Notes: a model not told the origin generated them from the letters alone. 64,000 bases of DNA from JACKHO01 sp041398745 (GCA_041398745.1 JAWKUB010000010.1:62001-126000), one strand, 5' to 3'; counted from the first letter of the stretch, positions 25,634-35,674 are shown. Made by a program: numbers and translations.

Positions 25634-28459
25634 TCAGTAGACGTAAACAAACTCGTTCGAGTTGAACAGGACAAGGCAAATGTCGGCGAAAGCCCGCACA
25701 TGACGATCGACTTCGTGCGGCTGCAAATCAGGAACGAAGTCGCGGTTGGAATACAACGTTTCTGTGAAGGAGAAATGCTCGCCGGTGTTCTCTTCGACTG
25801 CTGTACGGACGACCTCCAACGGTTGCGACTCAACCGGCTCCAAAGTCTCTGGCAATGACACCTCTAAATCTTTCCAGAACATCAGGACGTCTGCCGTCTC
25901 TTCGCTCGTGGGTGAGCGGGAATAAAGCAGTCGAAAGCACTCTGTGAGTGCCTCAGAGTCGGAATTCGTCGCGGTCAAAAGTCGATTGGCAAGTGCGATT
26001 GCTCGCGTATGGGGGGTGTTGCCGTTGAACAGTGCAAACACCTGCGGGGTGACAGTCGATGATTCGCGTCGTTCGCAGGAAAAGTCGGGGGCGGGGGAGT
26101 TGAAGACCTCCAGCAGCGGAGGAACGAGTCCGCGCAGTCGCAATACGTACAGCGAACGTCGATGCCTTTGGCTGGGCAATGTATTCGGAGTCCAGGCGGA
26201 GGCGAAGGTCCCCATGACCATGCGTGGCTGTAACGCAACTTCCAGGTTAATTTCCGGTCGGACTGGAATGCCGCCCATGGTGCGGTTGAGTTCTCCCGAA
26301 GTGGCGAGCATTGAGTCTCGTAATTCTTCAGCACTGAGTCGCCTTGGCTGGAACACCAGCCATGCTGTGGCGGCGGGACTGCTCTTCGCCAGTTCGTCGA
26401 CGTTGGGGTGCGCTGTGCTACGTGCATAAGCATCGGAATTGAGGATGTGACGATGCAGCGACTTAATCGACCATCCGTCCACAAGGAATTGATTCGCCAG
26501 CCAATCCAACAACTCGGGATGTGTTGGACGCTGGCCAGTTGATCCGAAATTATTGGGATTCCCGGCAATGGCCCGACCGAAATGCCACAGCCAAACCCGG
26601 TTCACAATGACGCGGGACGTCAGTGGGTTCTTAGGATTCGCAATCCAGTCGGCGAGCGCTGTGCGTCGTCCTTCTACGGTTGTGGGAAATTCCGCTTGGA
26701 GCTGATCGTTCAACACGCTTAGTGCATTTGGTGGCGTAGGCTCAGTGGGAGAGAAGGGATCGCCCCCGGCAAGAATGCAGGTTTCTTCCAGTTCGCCCGC
26801 CTGCATGCGGTTGGCAGGAACACGTGTGGGGGACGAAACGTTGGTTACCTGTGGCGTGCGTCCGTTGTAGACGGCGAGCGCGAACGGCTTGTAACGGTCA
26901 AACTCCCAGTCCAGTCGCTGGAGTCCTTTGCGAGAAACCCGTTCCAAGCCAAACTCCGCCGGAGTAAATCCAACAAGTTTTGGCGGGTACTCACCTTCTT
27001 TTTGGCCCGCGTTCCGCAGGGCCTGCCGCACATTATTGAAAATGGCACCGTCATTGTTCTTGCGAATACGTTCCAAGGCGGCATTCCAGGCGTCGGGGGA
27101 CTTCCCCTGTTCGGCATACCACTTCTGCGCGTTTTCCAGCAGAACGTCGTCGAGTTCTCTCAGCGCCTCCGAGTGGCGATTTCGTTGCAGCTCCAGATAT
27201 TTTCGTTCTTCGAAGCCAGACGTGTTTTCGTTTTCCAGAAATGCGGCTGAACGTTCGGTGAGCTGTGTTGTCGCAAAGACGGATTGAATTGAGTAGTAGT
27301 CCCGGGTGGGGACAGGATCAAACTTATGATCATGGCAACGAGCACACTGCAGTGAATGCCCAAGAAATGTTTCGCCCACGCTGTTGGTGACATCGTCCAG
27401 AAATCGTTGACGCGCGACTTTGGCAACTTCCATTCCAGTCAGCTCCCACGGGCCCATGCGAAGGAATCCGGTCGCGATGATGCCTTCGGGATCGTCCGGC
27501 TTGATTTCGTCGCCTGCTATTTGTTCTCGGATGAACTGGTCGAATGGTTTGTCTTCGTTAAATGCTCGGACAACGTAGTCTCGGTACCGCCAGGCATTAC
27601 CCCGTTCAAAATCGTTGGCAAATCCTGAGGAGTCTGCATAACGAACAACGTCGAGCCAATGCTGAGCCATACGTTCGCCATAATGAGGCGACTCGAGTAA
27701 ACGATCCACCAGTTCGGCGAAAACGAGTCGGTCGTCCCGGGGATCGGAGAGAAACTGCTCAACGTCGTCCGGACTTGGCGGCAGGCCAGTGAGGTCATAC
27801 GTCACCCGGCGGATGAGGGTGCGACGATCTGCCCGAGGCGCTGGCTGAATTCCCTCAGGACTTCGAGACTCAATCAAGTGGTCAATGGGATGACGCTTTG
27901 AGTCTGACTCAGCAATGACCGGTGGCTTCAATGGCTGGTAGGCCCAGAGGCTATCTGGTTCATATTTGCGGTTCGTCCAGTCCGGTTTTAGTCCTCCGGA
28001 GGTCGTTACGGGAATTCCGTCTTCGACGGACCATTTTTTCGCGTACTCCTCTTCAATACTGAGTTGACGTTCTTTCGCTGGCCATGCAGCACCTGTTTCA
28101 ATCCAGCGTTTCAGCCAGGCTGTTTCTTCTGCATTGAGCTGCTCGGCTTCCTTGGGAGGCATGGCCGACCAAGTGTCGCTCGTTCGCTGAACGGCGAGGA
28201 ACAACGGGCTATTGTCTGGCTCTCCGGGCACCAGACCAGATTCCTCACTGTCACCGCCACGAAGAATCGTTTCCAGGGAACGCGTGTCGAAGTTTCCTTC
28301 GAGAGTGTCCCCATCACCATGGCATCCCGCGCACTTCTCGCGAAGCAACGGGGCGACACGTCGAACAAAAAGTAATTCTGATTCACTTGCTTCTTGCGCA
28401 GACACCCTGACGTCGGCGAGAGAAAGCAGCAGAACAGCACTGATACACCAACGGAACAT
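25634..28459 (-). CDS. PSD1-type cytochrome c / DUF1549 / DUF1553 protein
   Basis: A 941-residue exported protein; the ATG at 28459 is chosen because it yields a signal peptide (MFRWCISAVLLLSLADVRVSA). The N-terminal planctomycete cytochrome c domain has heme motif CAGCH (43-47) and LVPGEPDNSPLF...MPPKE. DUF1549 follows (RRVTYDLTGLPPSPDDV, DVVRYADSSGFANDFERG), with a second CARCH motif, and the C-terminal DUF1553 has NRVWLWHFGRAI and PTHPELLDWLANQF. It forms an operon with the DUF1501 gene downstream. Such pairs are thought to act in the periplasm, perhaps on polysaccharides, but the activity is unknown. Confidence 0.93.
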   Translation of the reverse strand: MFRWCISAVLLLSLADVRVSAQEASESELLFVRRVAPLLREKCAGCHGDGDTLEGNFDTRSLETILRGGDSEESGLVPGEPDNSPLFLAVQRTSDTWSAMPPKEAEQLNAEETAWLKRWIETGAAWPAKERQLSIEEEYAKKWSVEDGIPVTTSGGLKPDWTNRKYEPDSLWAYQPLKPPVIAESDSKRHPIDHLIESRSPEGIQPAPRADRRTLIRRVTYDLTGLPPSPDDVEQFLSDPRDDRLVFAELVDRLLESPHYGERMAQHWLDVVRYADSSGFANDFERGNAWRYRDYVVRAFNEDKPFDQFIREQIAGDEIKPDDPEGIIATGFLRMGPWELTGMEVAKVARQRFLDDVTNSVGETFLGHSLQCARCHDHKFDPVPTRDYYSIQSVFATTQLTERSAAFLENENTSGFEERKYLELQRNRHSEALRELDDVLLENAQKWYAEQGKSPDAWNAALERIRKNNDGAIFNNVRQALRNAGQKEGEYPPKLVGFTPAEFGLERVSRKGLQRLDWEFDRYKPFALAVYNGRTPQVTNVSSPTRVPANRMQAGELEETCILAGGDPFSPTEPTPPNALSVLNDQLQAEFPTTVEGRRTALADWIANPKNPLTSRVIVNRVWLWHFGRAIAGNPNNFGSTGQRPTHPELLDWLANQFLVDGWSIKSLHRHILNSDAYARSTAHPNVDELAKSSPAATAWLVFQPRRLSAEELRDSMLATSGELNRTMGGIPVRPEINLEVALQPRMVMGTFASAWTPNTLPSQRHRRSLYVLRLRGLVPPLLEVFNSPAPDFSCERRESSTVTPQVFALFNGNTPHTRAIALANRLLTATNSDSEALTECFRLLYSRSPTSEETADVLMFWKDLEVSLPETLEPVESQPLEVVRTAVEENTGEHFSFTETLYSNRDFVPDLQPHEVDRHVRAFADICLVLFNSNEFVYVY

Positions 28460-28646
28460 TCGAAGTTTTGACTCTGTGTTGAGAGGTGGTCTGGCGCGCC
28501 TCAGGTTATCAAATTCCACTGCGTGACGTGAGTATTGTAAAGATTTTGAACGGATGCCTGCTGGACAGGCAAGGCTACGCAGATCATGCTTAAAGCTATA
28601 CGTCGGGTTCCTGTTCCAAAAGATTTCACAAGTCGGGAGATTAGAA

Positions 28647-29294
28647 ATGTTCATTGCTGTTGACTCCAGTGAAGGCCAGGTGCCAGAAGATGTTCTGGAA
28701 CTGGCGCAGGAGCAGAAAGATTCAAGCTCGGGACTGGATGCCAGTGCAGGCGTCGGGCTTGAAACTGTGCCGGGCACGCGTTCGCTGGCCCCCGGACCGA
28801 ATTCTGTGTCTCCTTCTCAATTGGATCATTGGGACGTGCAGACACACCAGTACCGCGACGACGTTGCAGGTAGCATTGGAATTTTCGGAGCCCTGTTTTC
28901 AGGTAAGGGCAAAACAGTCAACGCGGGTGTTATTCAGGAAGCGAAGCGATTCTGCATTCGAAAGACGAAGGAAGGTCGCCGCGTCGAGTTTGGAGTTTCG
29001 GTCAGGCTGTCCGTTGCTTCTCACCTCGCCAGCGCCGAGTTCTCTCTGTCGATTCCGAACATTGCGGCGAGTGCTCAACTCGAGAGTGGTGATGCCCGAA
29101 TTGGACTGACAGTACTGGGATTCAACGGGCCAATTGGCGACATGCTCCCCGCGCCAGATGATTTGAACGTGACGAACTACGCCAAGTTCACCGAAGCCTT
29201 CCAGAAAATTCAGGCACACGTGCTGGGAACGGCTGGCGAGAACTACCTGGCGCCGACGTTTCTGGGGTACAGTGAGGCGCCGGCGAAGACATAG
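28647..29294 (+). CDS. Hypothetical protein, lone gene
   Basis: A 215-residue protein (start MFIAVDSSEGQVPEDV; GGGAGA precedes the ATG). No family is recognised. The first 70 residues are polar and probably disordered. The rest is rich in beta-forming stretches (RRVEFGVSVRLSVASHLASA, EFSLSIPNIAASAQLESG, ARIGLTVLGFNGPIGDML) that may form a beta-sandwich or beta-barrel. It has no signal peptide. It stands alone between the PSD1 gene (divergent) and a histidine kinase, with a REP-like repeat after it. Confidence 0.6.
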   Translation: MFIAVDSSEGQVPEDVLELAQEQKDSSSGLDASAGVGLETVPGTRSLAPGPNSVSPSQLDHWDVQTHQYRDDVAGSIGIFGALFSGKGKTVNAGVIQEAKRFCIRKTKEGRRVEFGVSVRLSVASHLASAEFSLSIPNIAASAQLESGDARIGLTVLGFNGPIGDMLPAPDDLNVTNYAKFTEAFQKIQAHVLGTAGENYLAPTFLGYSEAPAKT

Positions 29295-29311
29295 TCCAGT
29301 ACATTCGCTAT

Positions 29312-29377
29312 CACAAAATGTCAGCTGCATCACTTCAGATGTGAGCTGAATTCACAGACAGGAATGTCTGTGCCACC
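29312..29377 (+). repeat. REP-like hairpin repeat, long form (copy 3)
   Basis: Core CACAGACAGGAATGTCTGTG (29353-29372) plus CCACC, identical to copy 1. The preceding bases (AATGTCAGCTGCATCACTTC and on to AATT) match the sequence before copy 1 with only a few changes, showing a unit of about 65 bp. It lies 18 bp after the stop of the hypothetical gene. Confidence 0.88.
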
Positions 29378-29525
29378 AAGTTATGAAGTGCCCCGAAATC
29401 CTACTGCATTCGCGGCGTCGCCCATAATTTCGGAATGGTCCGCGGGATCAGAGGCGGCACTTCTAAACAATTGTGCGACGCACTTTTGTGTGATTGTGTG
29501 AGAACAACTTCAAGGATTCGTATTC

Positions 29526-30902
29526 GTGCGATGGCCCATTCGCAGCCAGATTCTCATTCCGTTCGTGGTCGTGCAGGCTGCGACCATCATCGGGATTGCT
29601 GTCGCCGCTTCGTGGTTGGCTGTGAGGTCGGTTGAAGAAGCGATTCACGCCCGACTGTCCGGCGTCGCCGAAACATTGCGGCAGAGCAATTTTCCACTCA
29701 CCGAACGAATTCTGACTCAACTGCACGACCTTTCCGGTGCGGAACTCGTCGCACTCAATGGTTCGGGGGGAGTTCGAGCCTCGACTCTTGATGATGTGGA
29801 AAGCTCATTGGCGGCAATTGATGTCGTCGTCTGGTCGGCAAACACTCCCATTACGGCCAATAAGCAACTTCTTGAAATTCACGGTGTGACCTACTTCGGC
29901 GGGCAAGTCGAACGGCGCATTGCAGGGGAAACGCAGAATGTGTTCGTGCTTTATCCACAACGTTCGTGGCTGGATGCCCGCCGTAACGCGATGTTTACAC
30001 CGCTGGTTATTGGAGGTGTTCTGCTTCTGCTGGGAGTCATTTCATCAGTCTTGATTTCACGGCATATCGGGCATCGCATTCATCGCCTGGAGCAGCAGGT
30101 GTCGCGCATTGCGAATCAAGATTTCACCCCTATGACTGTTCCCACGCTAGATGACGAACTTCGCGATTTAGCACTGAAGGTGAATCAAATGGGACGTCTG
30201 TTGGAAGAGGCCATTCGACACGCGGGAGATTCCGCCCGCTCACAAATTCTCACACAGTTGGTTGGTGGACTTTCGCATCAGTTTCGAAATGCTTTGACGG
30301 GAGCGCGGGTTGCCATTCAGTTGCATCAGAGACGCTGCGAGGCCGACGACCAGCGTGCTCTGGAGACTGCCCTGCGACAGCTTCAGCTGACGGAAGAACA
30401 AATCAAGGCCCTGCTCCAGGTGACCCGAGGAAAGCAGGCCGCGCAGTTGCGGGAGGGGGACTGGTTCACTCTGGTGGGCGAGGTTGTATCTCTCATGGCA
30501 CCGCTGTGTGTGCATCGTGGTATTGCGCTCGAACAGGAAATTGCCGAGGGAACCTGGCCAACACACGATGTCGACGCAGCCCGAGCAGCGGTGCTCAATT
30601 TATGTATGAACGCTATCGAGGCGGCAGGGAATGGAGGAAGGCTGCGTATCAGAGCGCTGTACGAGAGCGATCGGTTCGTTCTGGAAATATGTGACAGCGG
30701 ATCGTCCGGAAGTCTCGAACCGGAGATCTTTGATTTGTTCTATACGACCAAACCGGAAGGCATTGGATTGGGCCTGTTTCTGGCGCGGCAGGTTGCAGTA
30801 GACAATTGCGGTACGCTGACGGCCTCGCGTGAAGCAAACTGGACAGTTTTCCGGATGGCGTTAAATCAGGATAAGCCGTTTGACAGCAAACATTTGCAGT
30901 AG
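29526..30902 (+). CDS. Membrane sensor histidine kinase
   Basis: A 458-residue kinase with a GTG start preceded by AAGGA. Two membrane helices (about 8-33 and 158-178) enclose a periplasmic sensor region of about 125 residues. A HAMP-like linker (180-230) leads to the phosphoacceptor motif GGLSHQFRNALTG (His251), N box NLCMNAIEAAG, a G1 box EICDSGSSG (weaker than DxGxG) and G2 IGLGLFLARQ. No response regulator is coded nearby, so it is an orphan kinase. The signal sensed is unknown. Confidence 0.88.
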   Translation: MRWPIRSQILIPFVVVQAATIIGIAVAASWLAVRSVEEAIHARLSGVAETLRQSNFPLTERILTQLHDLSGAELVALNGSGGVRASTLDDVESSLAAIDVVVWSANTPITANKQLLEIHGVTYFGGQVERRIAGETQNVFVLYPQRSWLDARRNAMFTPLVIGGVLLLLGVISSVLISRHIGHRIHRLEQQVSRIANQDFTPMTVPTLDDELRDLALKVNQMGRLLEEAIRHAGDSARSQILTQLVGGLSHQFRNALTGARVAIQLHQRRCEADDQRALETALRQLQLTEEQIKALLQVTRGKQAAQLREGDWFTLVGEVVSLMAPLCVHRGIALEQEIAEGTWPTHDVDAARAAVLNLCMNAIEAAGNGGRLRIRALYESDRFVLEICDSGSSGSLEPEIFDLFYTTKPEGIGLGLFLARQVAVDNCGTLTASREANWTVFRMALNQDKPFDSKHLQ

Positions 30903-31069
30903 CCGCCCCAAGTTTGAGGCCTCAAGGTTGCCGGTTGCCGGAATTACGCCAAAGCGGTTGGTGCCAGGGTGGTTGCACTCTGTGGGCCTGCTATCATAGG
31001 TGTGCCCGGTCTCTTACCGGAACGACCTGTGACTTTCACTCCAGTGTTCGAACTTCAATTGAGTAACCA

Positions 31070-32380
31070 ATGTCCGTACAAATTGCTGGTTTTGCGCCCG
31101 CTTCGTTCGAAGAATTTACCCAACAACGTGAGGAGCCAGACTGGATTCTGGCCCAGCGGCGCGAGGCATTCGAAGTCTTCCAGGAGTTGGAGAAGGCTCC
31201 GCTTGACCCTGAAGAGTACAAGCGGGTGGACCTGCGGACGTTCCGTCCAGAGAAATACTCTGTCAGCGGGATTGGCTCTGGTGAACCGGTACAGTTCAGC
31301 ACGCTCATGCAGGATCGGGGAGAATTCGCCGGGGCGGTGGTGCACGTCGATGGCCGGTGTGTGCAGTCGTCGCTGAACGAGGACCTAAAAAGCAAGGGCG
31401 TGCTCTTTGGTGATTTGAAAACTCTGCTGGTTGAGCACCGTGATATTCTGGAACCGTACTTCCTGAAGCGGGCGGTTGATCCCGGCCGTGATCGGTTTTC
31501 AGCCTGGCATGCCGCGTACTGGACCGGCGGCACCGTCTTGTACGTTCCGCGGAACCTGGAACTGGATGTCCCGCTCTACAGCCTGATTGGACTGCAGGCG
31601 AATGGAGCGACCGACCTCAGTCACACGCTCATCATCCTGGAAGATGGTGCTTCCGCAACTCTGCTGGAAGAAACCGCTTCGGCAAGTGCCGATGCTGATG
31701 GCCTGCACGTTGGTGCAGTTGAACTCATCGTCGGTCAGGGAGCCCAGTTGCGGTATGTGCAGTTGCAGAACTGGAACAGCAAGGTGAAGCACTTCGCCCA
31801 TCAGTCGGGACGCGTCGCTCGCGATGCCAGCCTGCAGTGGACCGTCGGTGCCCTCGGTGCCCGCTTGTCACACATTCACCAGGACGTCCACCTTGACGGA
31901 CAGGGCGCCCACGCTCAGGTCAACGGAGTAACATTCGCCACCGACCGCCAGACGCTTTCTTACTACACGCAACAGACGCATCACGAAGCGAATACTCACT
32001 CGGACCTGCTGTATAAGGAAGTTTGTCGCGACGAGTCACGTGTCATTTGGCGCGGTATGATTAAGGTCGACCCTCCCGCCCAACGGACTGATGGTTATCA
32101 ACGGAACGACGCCCTCATGCTCAGTCGTGATGCACGAGTCGATGCCATCCCCGGACTGGAAATCGAAGCGGATGATGTCCGTTGCACACACGGGGCCACT
32201 GCCGGCCAGGTCGACGCCGAACAAGTGCTGTACGCCATGTGCCGTGGACTTTCCCGCTACGAAGCCATGCACCTCATTGTCGAAGGCTTCTTTTCGGAAG
32301 TGTACGACCGTATTCCCGTTGAACTTGTGCGTGAAACACTGAGTCAGGCTGTTGAGCGCAAGCTCGGCATTGGGATGTAA
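31070..32380 (+). CDS. sufD: SufD-like Fe-S cluster assembly protein
   Basis: A 436-residue SufB/SufD-family protein. The N-terminus (EEPDWILAQRREAFEVFQEL) and the right-handed beta-helix core (VPRNLELDVPLYSLI, HTLIILEDGASATLLEE) are typical, and the C-terminus has the conserved THGATAGQVDAEQVLYAMCRGLSRYEA. Lack of SufB-specific insertions and the position of the C-terminal block favour SufD over SufB. SufD joins SufB and the ATPase SufC to build Fe-S clusters. Here neither sufB nor sufC is adjacent. A hairpin with T6 downstream probably terminates it. Confidence 0.88.
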   Translation: MSVQIAGFAPASFEEFTQQREEPDWILAQRREAFEVFQELEKAPLDPEEYKRVDLRTFRPEKYSVSGIGSGEPVQFSTLMQDRGEFAGAVVHVDGRCVQSSLNEDLKSKGVLFGDLKTLLVEHRDILEPYFLKRAVDPGRDRFSAWHAAYWTGGTVLYVPRNLELDVPLYSLIGLQANGATDLSHTLIILEDGASATLLEETASASADADGLHVGAVELIVGQGAQLRYVQLQNWNSKVKHFAHQSGRVARDASLQWTVGALGARLSHIHQDVHLDGQGAHAQVNGVTFATDRQTLSYYTQQTHHEANTHSDLLYKEVCRDESRVIWRGMIKVDPPAQRTDGYQRNDALMLSRDARVDAIPGLEIEADDVRCTHGATAGQVDAEQVLYAMCRGLSRYEAMHLIVEGFFSEVYDRIPVELVRETLSQAVERKLGIGM

Positions 32381-32416
32381 TCCCGGTTCCGACACAAGAG
32401 GCCATTTTCAGAAGCT

Positions 32417-32447
32417 GGTGGCACGGACATTCCTGTCTGTGTTTTTT
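32417..32447 (-). repeat. REP-like repeat acting as terminator (copy 4)
   Basis: Inverted copy: GGTGG then CACGGACATTCCTGTCTGTG, followed on the plus strand by TTTTTT (32442-32447). The 8-bp stem with one mismatch plus the T run makes a plausible intrinsic terminator for sufD, whose stop is 37 bp upstream. Confidence 0.8.
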
Positions 32448-32638
32448 CTGACAGTAAGTCACCACCAGTGACGTTCTGTGACGGCCTCTACGAACCTCTT
32501 CTCGATCTCAAATCTTTTGCAGAGTGGGTGAAGTCCGTGGCAATCAGATCGGCACGTAGTTCCGTGGCGAGTGATCCGCCGACGTCAGCCACCACAACTC
32601 AGTGACTTACTACACGCTCGCAATTGCATTGACTACTG

Positions 32639-32701
32639 CAAAGTGCCAGGAGCATCGCTTCAGCGTGCCCCGAATTCACAGACAGGAATGCCTGTGCCAC
32701 C
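32639..32701 (+). repeat. REP-like repeat, long but diverged (copy 5)
   Basis: CACAGACAGGAATGCCTGTG plus CCACC, with an upstream arm (GTGCCAGGAGCATCGCTTCAG) related to copies 1 and 3. It lies 41 bp past the stop of the minus-strand DUF1552 gene. The rest of the 32381-32742 convergent gap holds copy 4 and no gene. Confidence 0.8.
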
Positions 32702-32742
32702 AGTCATTGTTCGGAAGATGGAATACAGGTCTCTTTCCGGCA

Positions 32743-34050
32743 CTACGACAGGACCAGCGGGCCGTCGGTACAGAAGTCGGGGTTGCCGAACGTGTCGAGG
32801 TGGTGGCCCATGCTGTGAGCCAGAGTCAACAACAAGCGGTTGTGTGGCACTTTGTTGAACTTGAGCGAGCGTCCCATTTCGACATCGAGTCCGCCGCCGA
32901 GCATGACGAACGGAATGTTGTCGAGTGTATGGGAATTCCCCTTGCCCAGTTCGTTGGTCCACACAATAAGTGTGTTGTCCAGCATGCTTCCTTCGCCACC
33001 TGGTTCAGGTGTGGCCGCCAATCGCTCGGCGAGGTAGGCCATTTGGGAGCAGTACCAGGTGTTGATTTTCACAAGCTTGGCTTGTGCGTCCTCGTTGCTG
33101 TCGGGCTCGTGTGACAAAGTGTGATGTGTTTCGTCGATTTCAAGCCACTTCATCCGAGCCTGACCGACCGAGTTGGTAATTTGCAGCGACGCGACGCGTG
33201 CGAAATCAGCCTGAAAGCTGTTGACCATCAAATCGATTTGCATTTTGCAAAGTTGAGGCAGGTTGTCGTTGCTTTCGCGCAGACCCGGCTCCAGAACCGG
33301 AACGGGATGGTCGAGTGTCGTGCCCTTGCTTTCGCTGAGTTGCTTCTCCATTTCACGCACAAATGTCGTCTGCTCGTCGAGCAGTTGGCGGTCTTCCTTG
33401 CTGACCAGTTTGCGCACGCGGTTGAGGTCTTCCTGAACGTCGTCCAGCACACTGCCGAGCAGTTCCCGGTCCTGCACTTGCCCGTACAGCTTGGTAAACA
33501 TTTGGTACGGATCATCAACCGGGGTAATGGGCTTGTTCGCTCCGGAGTAGCACATGCGTGTCCACGTGTCGGCACGATCGGGAACCACAACGCCAAATTC
33601 CAGCGAACCAAACCGAGTTTTGGTTTCGGGATTCGACTGCAGGTGGTTTTTGATTTCCTGATCGATCGAAATGCCACTCGCCCAACCGGCGGGGGTATGC
33701 GAACCACCCTGAATGTTGCCTGGGAACAGTTCAGTTCCCGTCAGCAGACAACCAATACCGCGCATGTGGTTGTCACCGTCGCCGCGAATTTTATCGCATA
33801 CGCCATGTAGCGTGAGGAGTTTGTCCTTGAACGGCGTGAGCGGACTCAGAATAGGCTTCAGTTCTCCAAGGGCACCAGCTTCATCGGGCCAGAATGCGTC
33901 GGGGACGACGCCGTTGGGGCTGAACAGCACCACGAGGCGTTTCTTGCGGGTAGCTTCGGCAGCAAAACCAAAACTTTGCAAGTGGCTCACAAACGGCAGG
34001 GCCGCCAGAGAAATACCAACCTGTTTCAGGAATCGACGTCGCGTGGTCAT
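32743..34050 (-). CDS. DUF1552 exported protein
   Basis: A 435-residue protein with the ATG at 34050 chosen since it gives a Tat signal (MTTRRRFLKQVGISLAALPF); the frame continues upstream without protein-like character. DUF1552 landmarks: LVVLFSPNGVVPDAFWP, GVCDKIRGDGDNHMRGIGCLLTG, and near the end NTLIVWTNELGKGNSHTLDNIPFVMLGG. DUF1552 is related to DUF1501, and the two may share a phosphatase-like fold. It is usually paired with a cytochrome-containing DUF1592/DUF1588 protein, but none is adjacent here. Function is unestablished. Confidence 0.9.
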   Translation of the reverse strand: MTTRRRFLKQVGISLAALPFVSHLQSFGFAAEATRKKRLVVLFSPNGVVPDAFWPDEAGALGELKPILSPLTPFKDKLLTLHGVCDKIRGDGDNHMRGIGCLLTGTELFPGNIQGGSHTPAGWASGISIDQEIKNHLQSNPETKTRFGSLEFGVVVPDRADTWTRMCYSGANKPITPVDDPYQMFTKLYGQVQDRELLGSVLDDVQEDLNRVRKLVSKEDRQLLDEQTTFVREMEKQLSESKGTTLDHPVPVLEPGLRESNDNLPQLCKMQIDLMVNSFQADFARVASLQITNSVGQARMKWLEIDETHHTLSHEPDSNEDAQAKLVKINTWYCSQMAYLAERLAATPEPGGEGSMLDNTLIVWTNELGKGNSHTLDNIPFVMLGGGLDVEMGRSLKFNKVPHNRLLLTLAHSMGHHLDTFGNPDFCTDGPLVLS

Positions 34051-34132
34051 GTTGCTTTCAAATCCGGTCAAGCGAAAGTCAGTTGTGCACCGTACTCCAT
34101 TATACGGATGCGATTCCAAAGGGAAAATGAGG

Positions 34133-35674
34133 CTAAAGAGTGTTCGACGCTTCCAGCCAGATGAGTCGATCGGCACAGTCGACTCGTGGATGCTCGACGA
34201 CTTCTTCCCCGGCATTCAATCCCGATCGGATTTCTGCGCCGGTCTCACTCACTTCTCCGAGTTCAATTTCACGCGGGACAATTTCTTCGCCGTCGAGTAC
34301 AAAGGTGTAGTGCTGATTACCAATATGAACAACGGAACTGAGCGGCACGGTCATGGCATTCGGACTACGTACGGCCCGCAATGCAACCTGCGCTGTCATT
34401 CCCGGAGTTAAACGCTGAACTCTTTCGATGGGTTCGGTGATTTCGACGATTACTTCGTATTCCCGCAAATCGTAATTGGGGTAGCGTCCCCGTAGTGGAA
34501 CTCGGGAGACAGAAACAACTCGACCAGCGAACACGTCGTTGTTCACGGCATCAACTTTGACGTCGGCCGAAATACCAGTGTTGAGATACCGCAGCTTTGA
34601 CTCGTGAATACGGAGATTGACCTGCATTTTGTCGCGGTCTGGAATTTTCGCCAGGATTTGCAGGTAGTAGACGCTGTCACCTTCTTTGAGGCGGACCTGC
34701 GAACTCGACGATGTTGTCCCCAGCACAACTTCACCTGCTGTATTCGCTCGAATGGTACAGGCGGCAATACTCTCCTCGGCCTTCTCAAGGCGTCGAGCAT
34801 GAATTTCGACCACTCGCTGGCGGCTGGCTAGAGTGCGCTGGCGTGAATAGAGGGCAGACTTGGCGACCGCCTTGGTCCGTTCCACATGCTGCTGGGCCTC
34901 CTCAAACTTTCCTTTCAGGCTGGCCAGCGTACGTTCGTGAGTGTAGTCAACGAGAATTTGTACCTTACCGGCGGCAAGCTCAGACGCCTGCTGCGCCTTC
35001 ATGGTGACGAGTCGCTGCTTTTCATAATCCTCTTGAGATCGATATCCCAAGCGGACCATGTCCGCGATGAATTTGAGCTGCTTTTCGGCGGCAATCAACT
35101 TCTCTTTGGCGAGAATAGCCGCGCTTTCCAGTTCATGTTTTGCCTGAGGATATTCTGCTTCGATATACCCACGAAGTTTCATTTCGGCCAACTGGGCGTC
35201 GAGTTCTGCCTCGGCAATGCGGCTGGCGTTGGTCAGCTCCTGGATTTTGACGTCCTCTTCGGCGTCCTTCAGAACCTTCTCAGCCTTCACCAACAAGATG
35301 CGGCGCTTTTGCGCGTAGTCGTGAAAGCCACTGGAATCGAGTTCGACAATGACATCGCCAGGTTCAACCCACGTTCCTTCGTCGACGATGGAAACGATAC
35401 GAGTGGGGTATTCGCAATTGTTTGCAAAGACCACGTTGTTGGCACTTTCAATGTCCCCAGGATTGTCGAGGATGACTTGAAAGTCCTTCCGAATGACGGT
35501 GGTGAAGCCATCGATTGGAATTGGAAGAAACTGCGGCGTGTCGATGCTGGAAATCGAAGTCGATAACAACAGCAACGTCACCATGAGCACGCATCCACCA
35601 AAACGTACAGCGTATGTTAACGCTGGCGCGGTGGCGGAGCGACGCAGGGAGGTCGCGGAAGGCGTGAGGTTCAT
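34133..35674 (-). CDS. HlyD-type membrane-fusion adaptor protein
   Basis: About 513 residues, start put at the ATG at 35674 (MNLTPSATSLRRS), which has GAGG at good spacing; a GTG at 35797 would add 41 residues but lies at the predicted transcription start. One membrane helix (VRFGGCVLMVTLLLLSTSIS) is followed by a lipoyl-like half (EGTWVEPGDVIVELDSSGF), a long coiled coil of about 170 residues and a second half with beta-barrel (VNLRIHESKLRYLNTGISAD; LTPGMTAQVALRAV). Such adaptors bridge inner-membrane transporters to the outer membrane. No transporter gene is adjacent. Confidence 0.82.
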   Translation of the reverse strand: MNLTPSATSLRRSATAPALTYAVRFGGCVLMVTLLLLSTSISSIDTPQFLPIPIDGFTTVIRKDFQVILDNPGDIESANNVVFANNCEYPTRIVSIVDEGTWVEPGDVIVELDSSGFHDYAQKRRILLVKAEKVLKDAEEDVKIQELTNASRIAEAELDAQLAEMKLRGYIEAEYPQAKHELESAAILAKEKLIAAEKQLKFIADMVRLGYRSQEDYEKQRLVTMKAQQASELAAGKVQILVDYTHERTLASLKGKFEEAQQHVERTKAVAKSALYSRQRTLASRQRVVEIHARRLEKAEESIAACTIRANTAGEVVLGTTSSSSQVRLKEGDSVYYLQILAKIPDRDKMQVNLRIHESKLRYLNTGISADVKVDAVNNDVFAGRVVSVSRVPLRGRYPNYDLREYEVIVEITEPIERVQRLTPGMTAQVALRAVRSPNAMTVPLSSVVHIGNQHYTFVLDGEEIVPREIELGEVSETGAEIRSGLNAGEEVVEHPRVDCADRLIWLEASNTL

